NCBI GenBank assembly: GCA_964429005.1
Contig: CAYSAJ010000021.1
Coordinates: forward strand, 1 to 28,066
DNA: 28,066 nt
Direction of reading: 5' to 3'
Source: JACRBE01 sp964429005
GTDB lineage: Bacteria > Chlamydiota > Chlamydiia > Chlamydiales > JACRBE01
In this document: positions 7,269 through 19,200 of the stretch, piece by piece
Layout of the letters: every line of letters starts with the position of its first letter
How positions within the stretch are numbered: the first letter of the stretch is position 1
Made by a program: the position numbers and the translations under genes
Notes under the pieces: generated by a model
Seen by the model: only the letters and a program-made list of their open reading frames with translations
Database searches by the model: none
What the model was told of the DNA's origin: nothing

Positions 7269-10200
7269 CTAGGTAGGCAGTGGATCTCTTACGATCATTT
7301 GTTTGAATTGAGCAAATGTTTCCCAAAGTTTGATATGCACAGGCTCTATGAAACGAAGAGCACAAATTCTTGTCAGAAGATAGCTGATCTCAATCGGGAT
7401 GAAGGTGAGTGTATAGAATAAGGTTAAAGCGATGTTGCTCACTGCAAAGGCAATCTTTTGGACAAGGGTAAAATGACGCATCTGGGCAGGGTGGAGTTTT
7501 AAAAGATCGATGTAGGTTACATTTTGGAGTAGATTGGAGTTTGTGATTTTTCTTTTTTGCTCCTTAGTCGTTGCCTTGAGCTGCCTCGCAGAAATTAGAT
7601 TCAGTTGCTCCCCTGACTGGAGTAAAGGGATCTGAAGGGCTGTAAGACGCTGGATGAGGGCCGGGCTACGGATCGTGGTAATTTGCTCCTGAGTAAGATG
7701 AGAGAGCTGTGTATCTGAGAAGCGGCTCCAGAGAGGCTCATAACGAATATCAGCGGGTATTCTTTGAATTTGTTCTCTGGTAATTGTATCGAAGACCGCA
7801 TCAGATAAATGGATCCATTGATCAACAGTTAAATTGCTGAGGAGACTGATGTCTGATGGCTGAATCTGGGCAACCTGAGCTGGGCTGAGCCTCGGCGCCA
7901 AAGCGGGGTGTTGTCTGAAAAGCTGATAGGGGAGTCTATGAACTTGCTCAGGGGCAACATGAATCATTTGCTCTCTAGAGAGTCTTGCGATGAGGGGAAT
8001 TGTTTCATGCGTTAGTTGGATGGATTGTATGATATTAGGGGGCATTGTGTGTAAACATCTATCAGAAAGATGGGGCCACTTTTCTCTAGGAAGATGGGTG
8101 AAAACAGTTGCATCTGCAGCTGTAAAATGTTGGATTTGCCAAGCTGTAAGATGAGGAAAGAGGGAAGGATGCTGGCGAAATGTTACATAAGGTAAGTAAA
8201 GAATTTGATCAGGGATTAAATGAGCCATTTGCTCGGGCAAAAGTCTATTAAAAAGGGGTTGATTATCGTAGGTGATCGACTGGATCGTTTGTGGGCTCAT
8301 TGAATGGATTACTTCATCAGATAAATGAATCCATGCATTTTGTGGAAGATGAGTAAACACTCCAGTGTCCTCAGGTCTAAATTGAGCAATTTGAGATGGA
8401 TTCAAGTAGCGGAAGAAACGTGGTATAGTTTTATAACACTCATAGGGGAGAAGCTGGATTATATCTTGAGAAAGCACGATACCTTGAAGTTGCCCGTAAG
8501 AGAGCAGAGTCAATTGAGCAGCTGTAAGTCGACGTAAAATAGGTTCTTGATCAGATCTTGCCGGGATTCTGGCAATTTGCTCCGCGGAGAGCCTTTGCAG
8601 CACTGTGGTCTGTAAATGGAAGAATTGCTCAGGATTAATATAAGAAATCACTGCTAAATGAGCCATCTCTAATCTTGAAATTTGCGTATCGCTCAAGTGA
8701 GGCCAAAAAGCTGGAACCTGCACAACTTGTTCAATGGATAAATTCTGAATAATTCGAACATCGTTAATCGTTCGTAGCTGATCGAGTGTAAGATGGGGTA
8801 ATTGAGTAGGAACTAAATGAGGTATCAAAACTGGAGGAAGTTTTGGTATGGCTTCGGTAGGTAATGAGCGGACGAGCGAAGGATCGATATGGATCAGTTG
8901 TTCGGTGGATAGAGATGCTATCACATATGTGTTTCTTAGAGCTCTAATATAATCAGGAGATAATGCAGCTCTTTGCTCCGGGCTCGCATGAAGGAGCAAG
9001 GATGCGTGTGTTTGAGGGATGAATTCCATCAATTGAGCAGGAGGAATAGAGCGCACGTTTTCTGGATTTACAGAACTTAAATGAGGTATAGATAAATAGC
9101 GGAGGAAAGGTCCTCTCACACGGCCGATTAGTGCCGGGAGTGTCATCCGAGCGTAGCGGGCAGTAAGACCAGTCAAACTAGGATCTTCTAGGATCTCTGT
9201 CCACTGAGCAGGAGAGGCTCTCAGAAGATGCTCATCGGATAATAAAGCAAGGAACGTGGTTTTGTATTTCGTCCCCAGATGAGGCGTCATTTCAGGAGCG
9301 ATATAACCAATCTTGGGTTCAGGAATTTGGTCGATGAGGGCTGGATTGCGAAGGGCTTTTAATTGCTCGTTGCTTAGTTTTGAAAGTAAGTGGCTGTCGG
9401 GCACATGTCCTACTTCGAGGGATCCTATGACAGAAGAAGGAACAAGCTGAAGCTGTGATTCACTGGCAATAAACCTTATTTGATGGGGAGCTAAAAGAGA
9501 AACTTGCTCATTTGTAATATAGGGTATGAGAGAAGGCGGAAGAGCCGAAATTTGCGCCGCATTATTCAAGTATTTGATAAGTCTTCGGTGAGAAGAGGTC
9601 ATTCTCGCAACTGCAGCTGCCGGAAGATGGCGAGCTCTTGCACCTCGAATTTTCGATAAGTCAATCGTTGCAGGATCACCGGCAAAGAGAGTATCTCCTT
9701 CAATGTGGCGATCGTCACCGACAATTCTATCAAGATTTGTTCGATCTGCAAGATACTTCACTAGATTCCGTTTTTCCGTAGGATGACGTGCTGCTAAAAG
9801 CTTTAAGAAACGAATTTTGATCTCTTCACTTCGATATGTAACTCTAGGGGCTGCCCCCGCGCCTGCTCCTTCATCGTCAAAAGCTTCAGAGTGAGAGCGG
9901 TCAAACCAAGTTACATAGTCCTCAAGGTTTTTCATAAGATATTCTGTGTTTCCAGAAAGGAGAGCGAACTCAATCATTATGTCCCCTAAGGTATCACGGA
10001 TCTCATTCCATTTCGGGCTTCCTGCTTGAAGATTACCGTTAGGCATAACAAGCCATACAATGTCTTTTTGAGTATGCGCTGGTAAAACGTGGCGTATGTA
10101 TTCGGCTAAGATAGAGGCCTCATCTTCCGAAACGAGCACCCCTTTATATTCACCTTCAATTTCAAGAACAAGAAGATGCTCTGCAGGTCTCATTTTTCTG

Positions 10201-13200
10201 TGAAAAAAGCTGATTTTTTCAGTGTATGGGGCATAGTAACTTGGGGTTAGATATAAAGAAGATTCTGCAAAGAGTTTATGGTAGGGCATGGTGTGCTCCG
10301 GATAGGCCATCATCCGTCCCAAAGGAATGAGGGTATCTTTAGCTCCAGGTGAACTTAGTTGTTCAAAGATCATTGTTAATAAAACATGTGCCTGCACCCG
10401 AGGAAGAGGATTGGGAACGAGTGTCGCAGGGCTTTGGAGCCTGCTAAGTTCATCTTGAATTTCTCTTTCCACTTCCACTACTGCTTCTGTTTCTACCTGA
10501 GTTTGTGCTTCCGTTTCAGCGACCATTTCCATTTCACCATCTAGAGCTCCTGCATCTGAGCCTTCATCTACAAATTCTCGAATTGAAGATGAAAATCTTG
10601 CTTGAATCTTTCCGGCGTCAGCGATGATCGCGCTCAGACGCTTAGAGATCTCTCTAAGAATTGTCTGCTTTTCAACGACTTGGAATGAGGCTTTGGTAAG
10701 AGAACTCTCAAGATTTTCTAAGATATTTTTTTGCATACGGGTTAATGAAGCAACGATATCCATATCAATCAGAAGACTACCGTAACTATCATAAGGGGTG
10801 TCGACGCTCGATTGAACCAAATATTGCATAAAAGCTGCTAAAATTTGCTGGATTTTTGGATACTGGGCAGCTGATAGAGGATGCTTTTGGAGTTCGGTTA
10901 TCGCATAGTCGTAGACAGTGTGAGTCATCATCTTTTTAAACGATTTGATCATTTTTTGGCTTCGCTGGATGACCTGGGCAGAGATCATCTGGCTGACAAT
11001 CGATTGCTTTGCTCTTGTATCATCTCCACTTTCAACCAAGGTTGAAAAAGAGATAGCAGGATCTACGCTGCCGATCGCCCTAGCTGCATAGTCTGGAACA
11101 ATTGTGACAAGAGATTGGTTCATCAGATAGTCTCTAAAGCGCATCATCGCTTGCGTGGCGTCATCAATTCCAACCGATGGATCATAGATCAGTAATCCAA
11201 CCGCCTGCGCAGGCATCTTGATGTCGGTTCCAGTGCAGTGGCGTGCATCATAAAAAGCAAAGTAATCACCCTCTTTTAGGCCTCTCATCTCAAGTTCTTT
11301 TTTGGAAGTGTCTCTCAAGATTTCAATATCACTTGATCCCATGCGAAGAAGAGCTGGGTAGTCAGCTGTAGTTGAGCCATTATGTCTTGTGAAGAAAATG
11401 ACCCCTTGGATATCAGTTCTTCCTCTTGCTTTGCACTCTGCAAGCAACGCCTTGGCGACTTCTAGGTTGTCAAAGTCCTTTAGGGCTCCTCCAGCATCCA
11501 GAAGAGCATAGGCCCTAGATCTCTCACTTTCTGAAAGACGATCAAAACTATCCTTTACAAACTGGGCTGCTTTAGAAATGGGCAAGATAAAAACTTTGGA
11601 AGGTTTTTCAAGATAGGCTCTAATGCAACGAGGGTTGACTGTAGGATCTAATAAAGGATTTTTTTGGAGCTTTGTCGATAAAGTAAGGGTGTCAGGTGTT
11701 CCACTAAAGGCATGAAATCGAGGGAAAAGATCGACGAGCATGTGAGCGTGAGCATTAAGCTTTTGATCTTGGTAGTGTACATATTGGTCAATCGTATGCC
11801 GCTCTATCCTAAGAAGCTGTTTAAGCCTTTTTTGATCGTGAGTAAGAGCGGGATTCTTTAGGTCGGTTTTGATGGTAGCAAAGTGGTCTTTAAATTGATC
11901 AGGATAAATGCCAAAGAGGGAGAAACATTCCTTTGCTGCTGGGGTGTCGTTATAAGCAATCCCTCTTAGTTCTGAAATATCTAAAGCTTCCTCGTGATAG
12001 GTCTTAAACAAAGACTCAATCTGATGGTCTTCTACACCATAGATCAGAGATGTCATGAGATGATAAACAATCGCCTCATAATGATTTCCGAATTCATTTT
12101 CTGAAGGGGTATCTGAGCAAAGGTAGGGGACGACTTTCCCAGCGAAGGCTGCTTCTCGAGTTCGTCCAAAGTTTGCATTTCCCGTTTTTTTAAAGGCAAA
12201 AGGAAGGAGGTCACTTAATAGATATTTTGTTAGGGCAATCAAATCGGCAGCTTTTGTATCTTCAGCGATACCTGATTGATGGAGCCTGCGCAATTTGAAA
12301 ACAAATTCAAGATCTCTAATGTCTTCGTCATTCAACTTGTTTGCAGCCTGTGATCCCAAAGTAGATGCATGATAAGCTTCTACATCGCCCATAGCGAGCG
12401 CGATCTGTACTTGACCTCGCATCTGACCTTGAACATACCGTGTAAAACGTGTTTGTTCTTCACTAGAAAGACGAAGTCCAGGATGGGAAGATATTGCCGC
12501 AGCAATCTTTGGAATCAAATAGCGATGATAAAATGAAGTCGGGAAATAGGCTTGTTTGTTCTCTGCAATCCGAAGAAGTTGATGGAGAGGTACCTCTTCT
12601 TCAGATCTTTCAGGAAGACCTAAACCTCTTCGTTCTGGAGCAGGTATTTCAGTGCTTATTTGAGCGATTTCTTCTGCCGAAAAACGAATTTTTACTGTCT
12701 CGAGTAGATAAAATAGGGAGATCACATGGTCGATGTTTTTGGGATCAACATCTTTTTTAGCTCCGACAGGAATAAAAATCTCTTTAATAATATCAAGAAG
12801 GATATGAGCCTCATCTCCAAGAGCATAACCATGGGTTTTAAGGAGAACAAGAATTTCACGAAGGAGTTCACCTTTTTGGGCAAGCTCGGCGGGGATTGCA
12901 TCGCCATGCTCAAAATGAGAGGCAATTTTTTTCATGATCGTCTGATACTCGAGGACCATCAGAAGAATAGTCTCAGGGCAAAGGACAAGCGCTTTAGGAG
13001 ATTGCTCTCTTGCAGATAGACGAACCTCTTCCAAAGTTTCAAAAATTGCTGTCAGTGATTCCTTTTTGAGGTCTTCGCGAGAAAATTCAAAGGTAATGGC
13101 GTCAATATTGAAATTCGTTTTTAGCGATTTTTTCATACTCTCATAAAGACTTCGATATTGGAAAGAAGGAGTAATGAAGATCGCGATTTGCCCTTCAGAG

Positions 13201-16200
13201 CACGCTTTAGCAAGTAAGTTGGCCGCAATAACGGTCGTTTTACCCCCTCCCATAATCACCTGCGAAACAACATGATTCTTTTCCGTCATCGCTTCTATGA
13301 GCTTTCTTTGTGCTGGATCATCTCTAAACATGAGTTTGGAAGTGTGCTCAAAGACCAAAAATTGTGGGCTTTTAAAGGGATCGTAATCAATTTTTTGCCT
13401 TGCAATCGAGCGCAGCTCTAAGGAAAGAGAGACAATTGAGGGATGAGCAATAGTTCCATCACTCGCTATACTCTCAGCTGCGGAGCCAAGAGATGAGCTT
13501 CTGAGAGCTTTTATGAGCTCATCGAGTTTGGCGCTAAGTCGTGTCATCTGTTGATTTTCAATCGAATGATAAAGCCATAAACCGATTGCGTTATTGAGGC
13601 GATGGATCTGATCATCAGTAAAATGGGGCAAGGCTTGCTTGTAAGCGCTTTTCTTTTGCTCTAAAAAGAGGAAGAGAAGATCAGGGAGATCAAGCTTTTT
13701 TCTTGTTAATGATGCTCTTTCAGCAGAGTGGATTGTAGCCGCAACGGCGTCTAAGGGTTTAGTGTCAACAAACGCTAGGATTTCGCTTAAGTCTCTTGTC
13801 AGCCTTTCTTGAGTTTCAACGGCTGCTCTAGATATTTGGGCATAGAGTTCTTCAGAGGCCCTAAGACTTAAGCCAGGAATGAACCGATCATCCCTTGAAG
13901 TGATCAATTCATAGCCACTACAAAAATCTCTAGCTTCTTCACTCACAGCGCTCGCTAATTCTTTCGGCACACTTCTACGGATCGTTAGTGGCAGGGTTCT
14001 TACTTCTTCCATCGATACTCGTCTAGCACCATATCCAAAAGGAATTGAAGGAATTTCAGCAGAAGGGGTAGTGAGCCTATGGCAGACATGAGCTAAAAAT
14101 TCCCTATGAGCAGAAGAAGGATCAAATGTGAGAGGCATCGGAGGCTCTCCTTCAGGAAGAGGAGATCGGATGAGTGATGCATGTGGAAAAAATGGGCGAG
14201 GAGCATAAGAAGAACCTATTGCAGAGCCGTAAGGATTGAGATCAACTTGTTCTACAAGGGTTCTGGTCTGTGGAGATGAGCCTTCAGGAGTTGGATAGGA
14301 GAAATGATTATGAACAAGTTCTTTCCATTTTTTTAGAGGATTGGGTCGTAGCCATGTACTCGTGGCAGATCTTGAGGCTTCCTCGATAGCTTGTCCAGCT
14401 GGAGTCAGTAGCCAAGAGCGAAAATCTGGAGGATCATTTTCTGTGAAAGCTGAACACTTTAAGAGCAATAGAGCATACGCAAATAGTTTTTTTTCCGTGC
14501 TTGAATGCTCTGTAATCAAAATTCCCATTCGGAAAAGTTGAATGAAATAGGATCGAAGATGAGGGGTCTTGCGGGCATGAACGGCTAAGATATAAAGAGC
14601 ATGGAATGGGTCAGAGCGAGAAGGAAGGGGAGCGCCACCCCTAGGGTCTGGAGTTGTTGTTGCAAAGTCACTTACAAATTGGGATAAAAAGTAGAATAAA
14701 TCAGCGTTTTGTAGTCTTGTTATAATCTCTTCATTTGAAGGGTATCCAATTGGAAGATCCCTGAAAGGCTCTTCTTCTAAAAAGCTCACGGTGTACTTGC
14801 GAACCGCCCCATTTCCTTTTTGCGTGCTGCATGGAAGATGAAGTGGGTCAGTACCATCTAGCAAACGCTCACGATGGACTACTAAAGAGGAGGTTTTGAT
14901 CTTTAATGAGTGCTCAATAATAAATCGCTCTTCAGCGAAATCGAGTTTGAAATCTTCAGGGATATTCCCTAAGTTTTCTAGATAGATTGTATAAAGTTCC
15001 TTAATTCTGTTGTGTTTGACGAGGCTACTTTCATCTGTCAAATCAATGCTTCCTCGTCTTGAAGGCTTGGGGAATGCCTCTCCTCTTAAAAAGTGATGTC
15101 TAAAGAGAAGATAATGACATCGAAGCTGAAGGCATATCGAAAATGGTGTGTAATCCTGGGTGTCATCATCAAACAGTTTTAGAATCAGCACTAGAAAATC
15201 TACTTCTTTTTTAGTATGGAGATCAGCAAATGTAAGAGCTTTGAGATAGGAAAGCGCTTTTTTATATTCCTTTTGTCCTGCTGCTATGTAGCAAGCAAGC
15301 AATTGTTGATCTGCTGTTAAAGGTTCTAGATCGTCTCCTTGAAGCGCAACTTCATAATAAGTTCTTGTCCCTTGACACGGCCTGAAATAAGTCGTTCCTC
15401 CTCCATTCCCATCTAAGACATCTAGAGGAGATCCCTTCGCAAAGGGGATCATTCTTTTATTGGCAGGGGATGCATAGGGAAGAGCTGGAATCAAAGCGGT
15501 ATGTTTATGCGTTTTACAATGCTCTAGGACAAGAAAGGAAGAAAATCTTCCTAGAACTGACTCAGAGTAGGTTTCACAAATTTTATACTCAGGATCAGCT
15601 TCAAGATAAAGTCCATCTTGGCCCACGATAAAAGAAAGGGGGCTTCCGTCAGATGTTTTATAACGATGGAATATTAGATGAAAAGAGGATGCTCTCCTTT
15701 CGAGGTAGACAAAACCTGGTTGTTCTATCCTAAGGATTAAGGCAGCCCATGAGGGAGGAAGAGATGATACTGGGAAAATTTGAGCTGATTGAGTGAGGGT
15801 TCCACTCGTGCTATCGACACGAAGAATTCTACTAGAATGAGACGTTACTTTAGTTACATCAGAAGAGATTTCTGTCTCTTTGGGCATAACATAGGCAACA
15901 CTCCCATCTTTTGGATCGGTGAAGTAAATAGCTGAGGGTGTTTCCCAAGCATGAAAATCGCTCACAAGAAATAATGGGACAGGAGCTGAAATGACGCCAC
16001 TATCTTCCATTTTACAGCCGATCAATCTAAAGAGGTTATTCTTCGAAACATACTGTCCCCACTCTTCCCCTATTTGTTTTTGAATGAAAAAGGATTCGTT
16101 TCGATAAACCCGAAATCGACCTAAAGAAGGATCAGAGAAAAAGAAGTAGGGAGAACTTGAAGAAATTGTATGCTTTGCCCCCACTCCAAAGAGTTCAACG

Positions 16201-19200
16201 TAATCTGAATCATAACTTAGGAGACTTGCAGGTAGATTCGACAAATAATCATGTTGATTCCAGACAGTCATCGTCAGGAGATTAATTTTCGTATTAAGCT
16301 CATCATTGAAAGAAAAACAATAAGGGCCGAGATCTGGACGATGGGTTACCTCAAGCCTTGGATCTAGATCTAAAGAAGTGCGTATTTTAATGACTTCTCG
16401 AAGGAGTTCTTTTGAGATAAAATGAGGTTGTAATTTTAGAGCCAAAAGGGAACTAAATTTATCTTCGATCATCCTATAAAGATAATCGTGTTCAGGAAAG
16501 TCCATTTCCCGATCTGAAATGTAGGCAGCGCTAGCAAAAAAATTAAAAGCAGGTCGTATTAAGTCGGTTCCAGGTGCTACGCCCACTCTCCCAGCGTGTT
16601 CTAACAAGATAGACTCTCTTAAAGCCCTTAATCCATGCAGGACTCTCTTTGCGTCAGCGTTGCATTTAGAGGCAGCAATTTCCTGATCAATAAATTGTAA
16701 TTCCTCCTTTATTTGGATAGCAAAAGGGTGGCCTGGCGGGTATTGAGCTAAAAGGAAAACTCCTACTTGCATAATGAAGATAAATATTTGAAATTTTTCA
16801 GAATCTGAGCTCAGAAGGAAATCTTTTCCTTTTCCAAGGAAATGGAGGGCTGCTTCTTGGAAAGCTCTATCGTCAAGACTCCCTTCCAAAACAGGATTTG
16901 ATCTCTCTGTCAAAGTTGATTTAAATAACTGCTGGAGAAAATAAAGGCGAACATCTTGATCTTTAAAAAGATTTGCATGATGAGCAGCTGCAGTGAGCAG
17001 TTCAACCGGCCTTAGCGTATCGTATGAAAGAGCATGCTCAATACCCAAGGTGAGGGCTGAGGCGTCGGCGCCCTCATGCAAATCTAAGATATCGCGCGCT
17101 TCCCTTACCAAAGCTGTTTCTGAAGTAGGAGGGATTCGAGACCTTGACGTCTTTGCTATCAATGGTAAGGAAAATAAAAGAGGTGAATAAGAGATCAAAG
17201 GACATTTCAGAAAATCTCCTGGAGTCTGCTTCGAAGGTTCTAGCGTTCGATCCTTGAGAGTAATAATACTACTTCTATCAGGTTCAAACGTAATGTCATA
17301 TAAAGAGATTCGTTTTTCAATTGCTGACACAATCCCTCTGTGTAGACAAGTGAATTCGTATTTAGGATCTATAGGAGTTAATGATCTATGAAGGGAGATA
17401 AGAAAAAGCTTTAAAGTTTGAAGATGAGAACACCCTATAAGATCAAAACCTGTTTTAGCCGCTGCAGGGTTGAAGCTTGGAAGGCAATTATCAACAAGTA
17501 GCTCAAGTAAATTGTAGTGATAAGGAAGAAAATCGGACTTTCTCTCGCGGATGGCAGGATGATGAGCATCGCTAGAGTAGTATGGGGTCAAAGAAGAGTG
17601 GAACCTTTCGGCAAGTGGGGATAATACCTGAAGGAGTGTCCTAGGGGCAGTAGTACTAAATCGGTCCTCAGGCTTTATCCTTTCCATATGAGGGTGTTCA
17701 AGAGGCATTTTAGGGAATCTAGAAAAATAGTCTTCTAAAGATCTCCATGCATGGAAATCCTCTGTCAGTAGAAATACTTGATGCTCGAAAGAAAAAGGCT
17801 GAGCTTTCAAATCTATGCCAAAATAAGGACTTAATCGAAGCTCGGGTGGAAGGGTTTTTTCATACTGCATACACAGCTGTGTAACGATTGCATAAATTGT
17901 AAAAAGAGTGACTCTATGATTCACAATCGAAAATCGATGAGCAATCGCCAAGTTTTCAAACTCGATAAACATTTTCGATAATTCGTTAAGAAGAGCTGGT
18001 ATTTCCTCACGGGGGATCGAATCATAAAATGTTTGATTTAGCGGGTGTGGAATTCTTTTAATAAATTCTACGATCTGCGACCTTGCATGATTGAGTTCAA
18101 ACTCAGCTTTATAAGATTCGATCAATTTACTGGCTCTTTGCAAACTCGCTAGCAAAGCTGGAGAATAGGTTTCTAGGGCAGGGGGAATCTCATAGAAAGG
18201 GGAGGCAGAAACTGTAAGGAGAGCGCCTCTTTTAGCAGGCACTTTCGATGTCCAAACTAATTCAAGGCTCGGAGCCGCTGATGGCAGTCTAAGCTCAAAT
18301 CGATGAGCTCTTGATTTGCGGCTAGATGCTATCACTTCTTCTTTGGCGTGAATATCAGTTAAGATCTCTTCCATCGCTGCGAGGAAATGTTTTTGCTCAT
18401 CTAACGAAAGAAAAGGCCTTCCGAGGAGGGATTTCCCAATTCTTAATGAAAGTTTTTTTGCCCCTTCTTTTATCAGATAGCGGAGCTGATCTGCTTCTGG
18501 TGAATCTTGAGAAAGAGATTCCTGTGAAGAAATAAAGAATTTGATGAGGGCTGTTGCTTTAATGAAGAAAGCTAAACCCTTATAAGCAGTAGGGCTTGTT
18601 TTATGTCTAAAGAAGGCAAATAAGGATTTCATCGAGCACGTGCCCGATCGCTGGGGTGTCAAAACCACATCTAATGGATGAGCGGTGGAAGTAAATGAGG
18701 CTTTATCTTGAAACGGAAAGATAAGAGCGGTGTAAACATCTTTACTTGTAAATTTTATTTCATAAGGGTTTGTCAAAAACAAAAGCAAAGTCAAAAAGTA
18801 ATTTGTGTGCATGGCAGAAGAAGTTCCCAAAATTTCAGAAAGGGGAACTCTAGATAACTTTAGAGAGGTAAATTGCTTGCGCTTAAGCCCATGAATAGTT
18901 TCAGGATGCATTTCAAGACCACTACCAGAATTGTGAAAGGTAATATCGACATGCTCTGAATCCACTTTCTTGATTTCATAAATCATGTCATGCCCAAAAG
19001 GCTTTTTGGAATAACCTCCTGGCAGGGTAATTGTTTCTCCGGGTTTTAAACTGAGAACTGCACGAGTTAATTCATCTGCTAGAGCTTTTAAATTTCGTAA
19101 TGTTCTTGGTTTTTCAGCTAATACTTCTTCACTTTTGTCGCAAACGCCTCTTATTTTCCATTCCCATTCACAGATCGAGGCAAGGCCTTGTTGGATCTGT

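Noticed and set aside
7680..9640. Long repeat-rich stretch as a possible CRISPR or satellite array
   Set aside because: The periodicity is in the protein, stays in frame and has low nucleotide identity between units.
12494..13019. Plus-strand frames of 88 and 97 codons inside the giant gene
   Set aside because: They are antisense to the conserved DEAH region, overlap each other and have no ribosome site.
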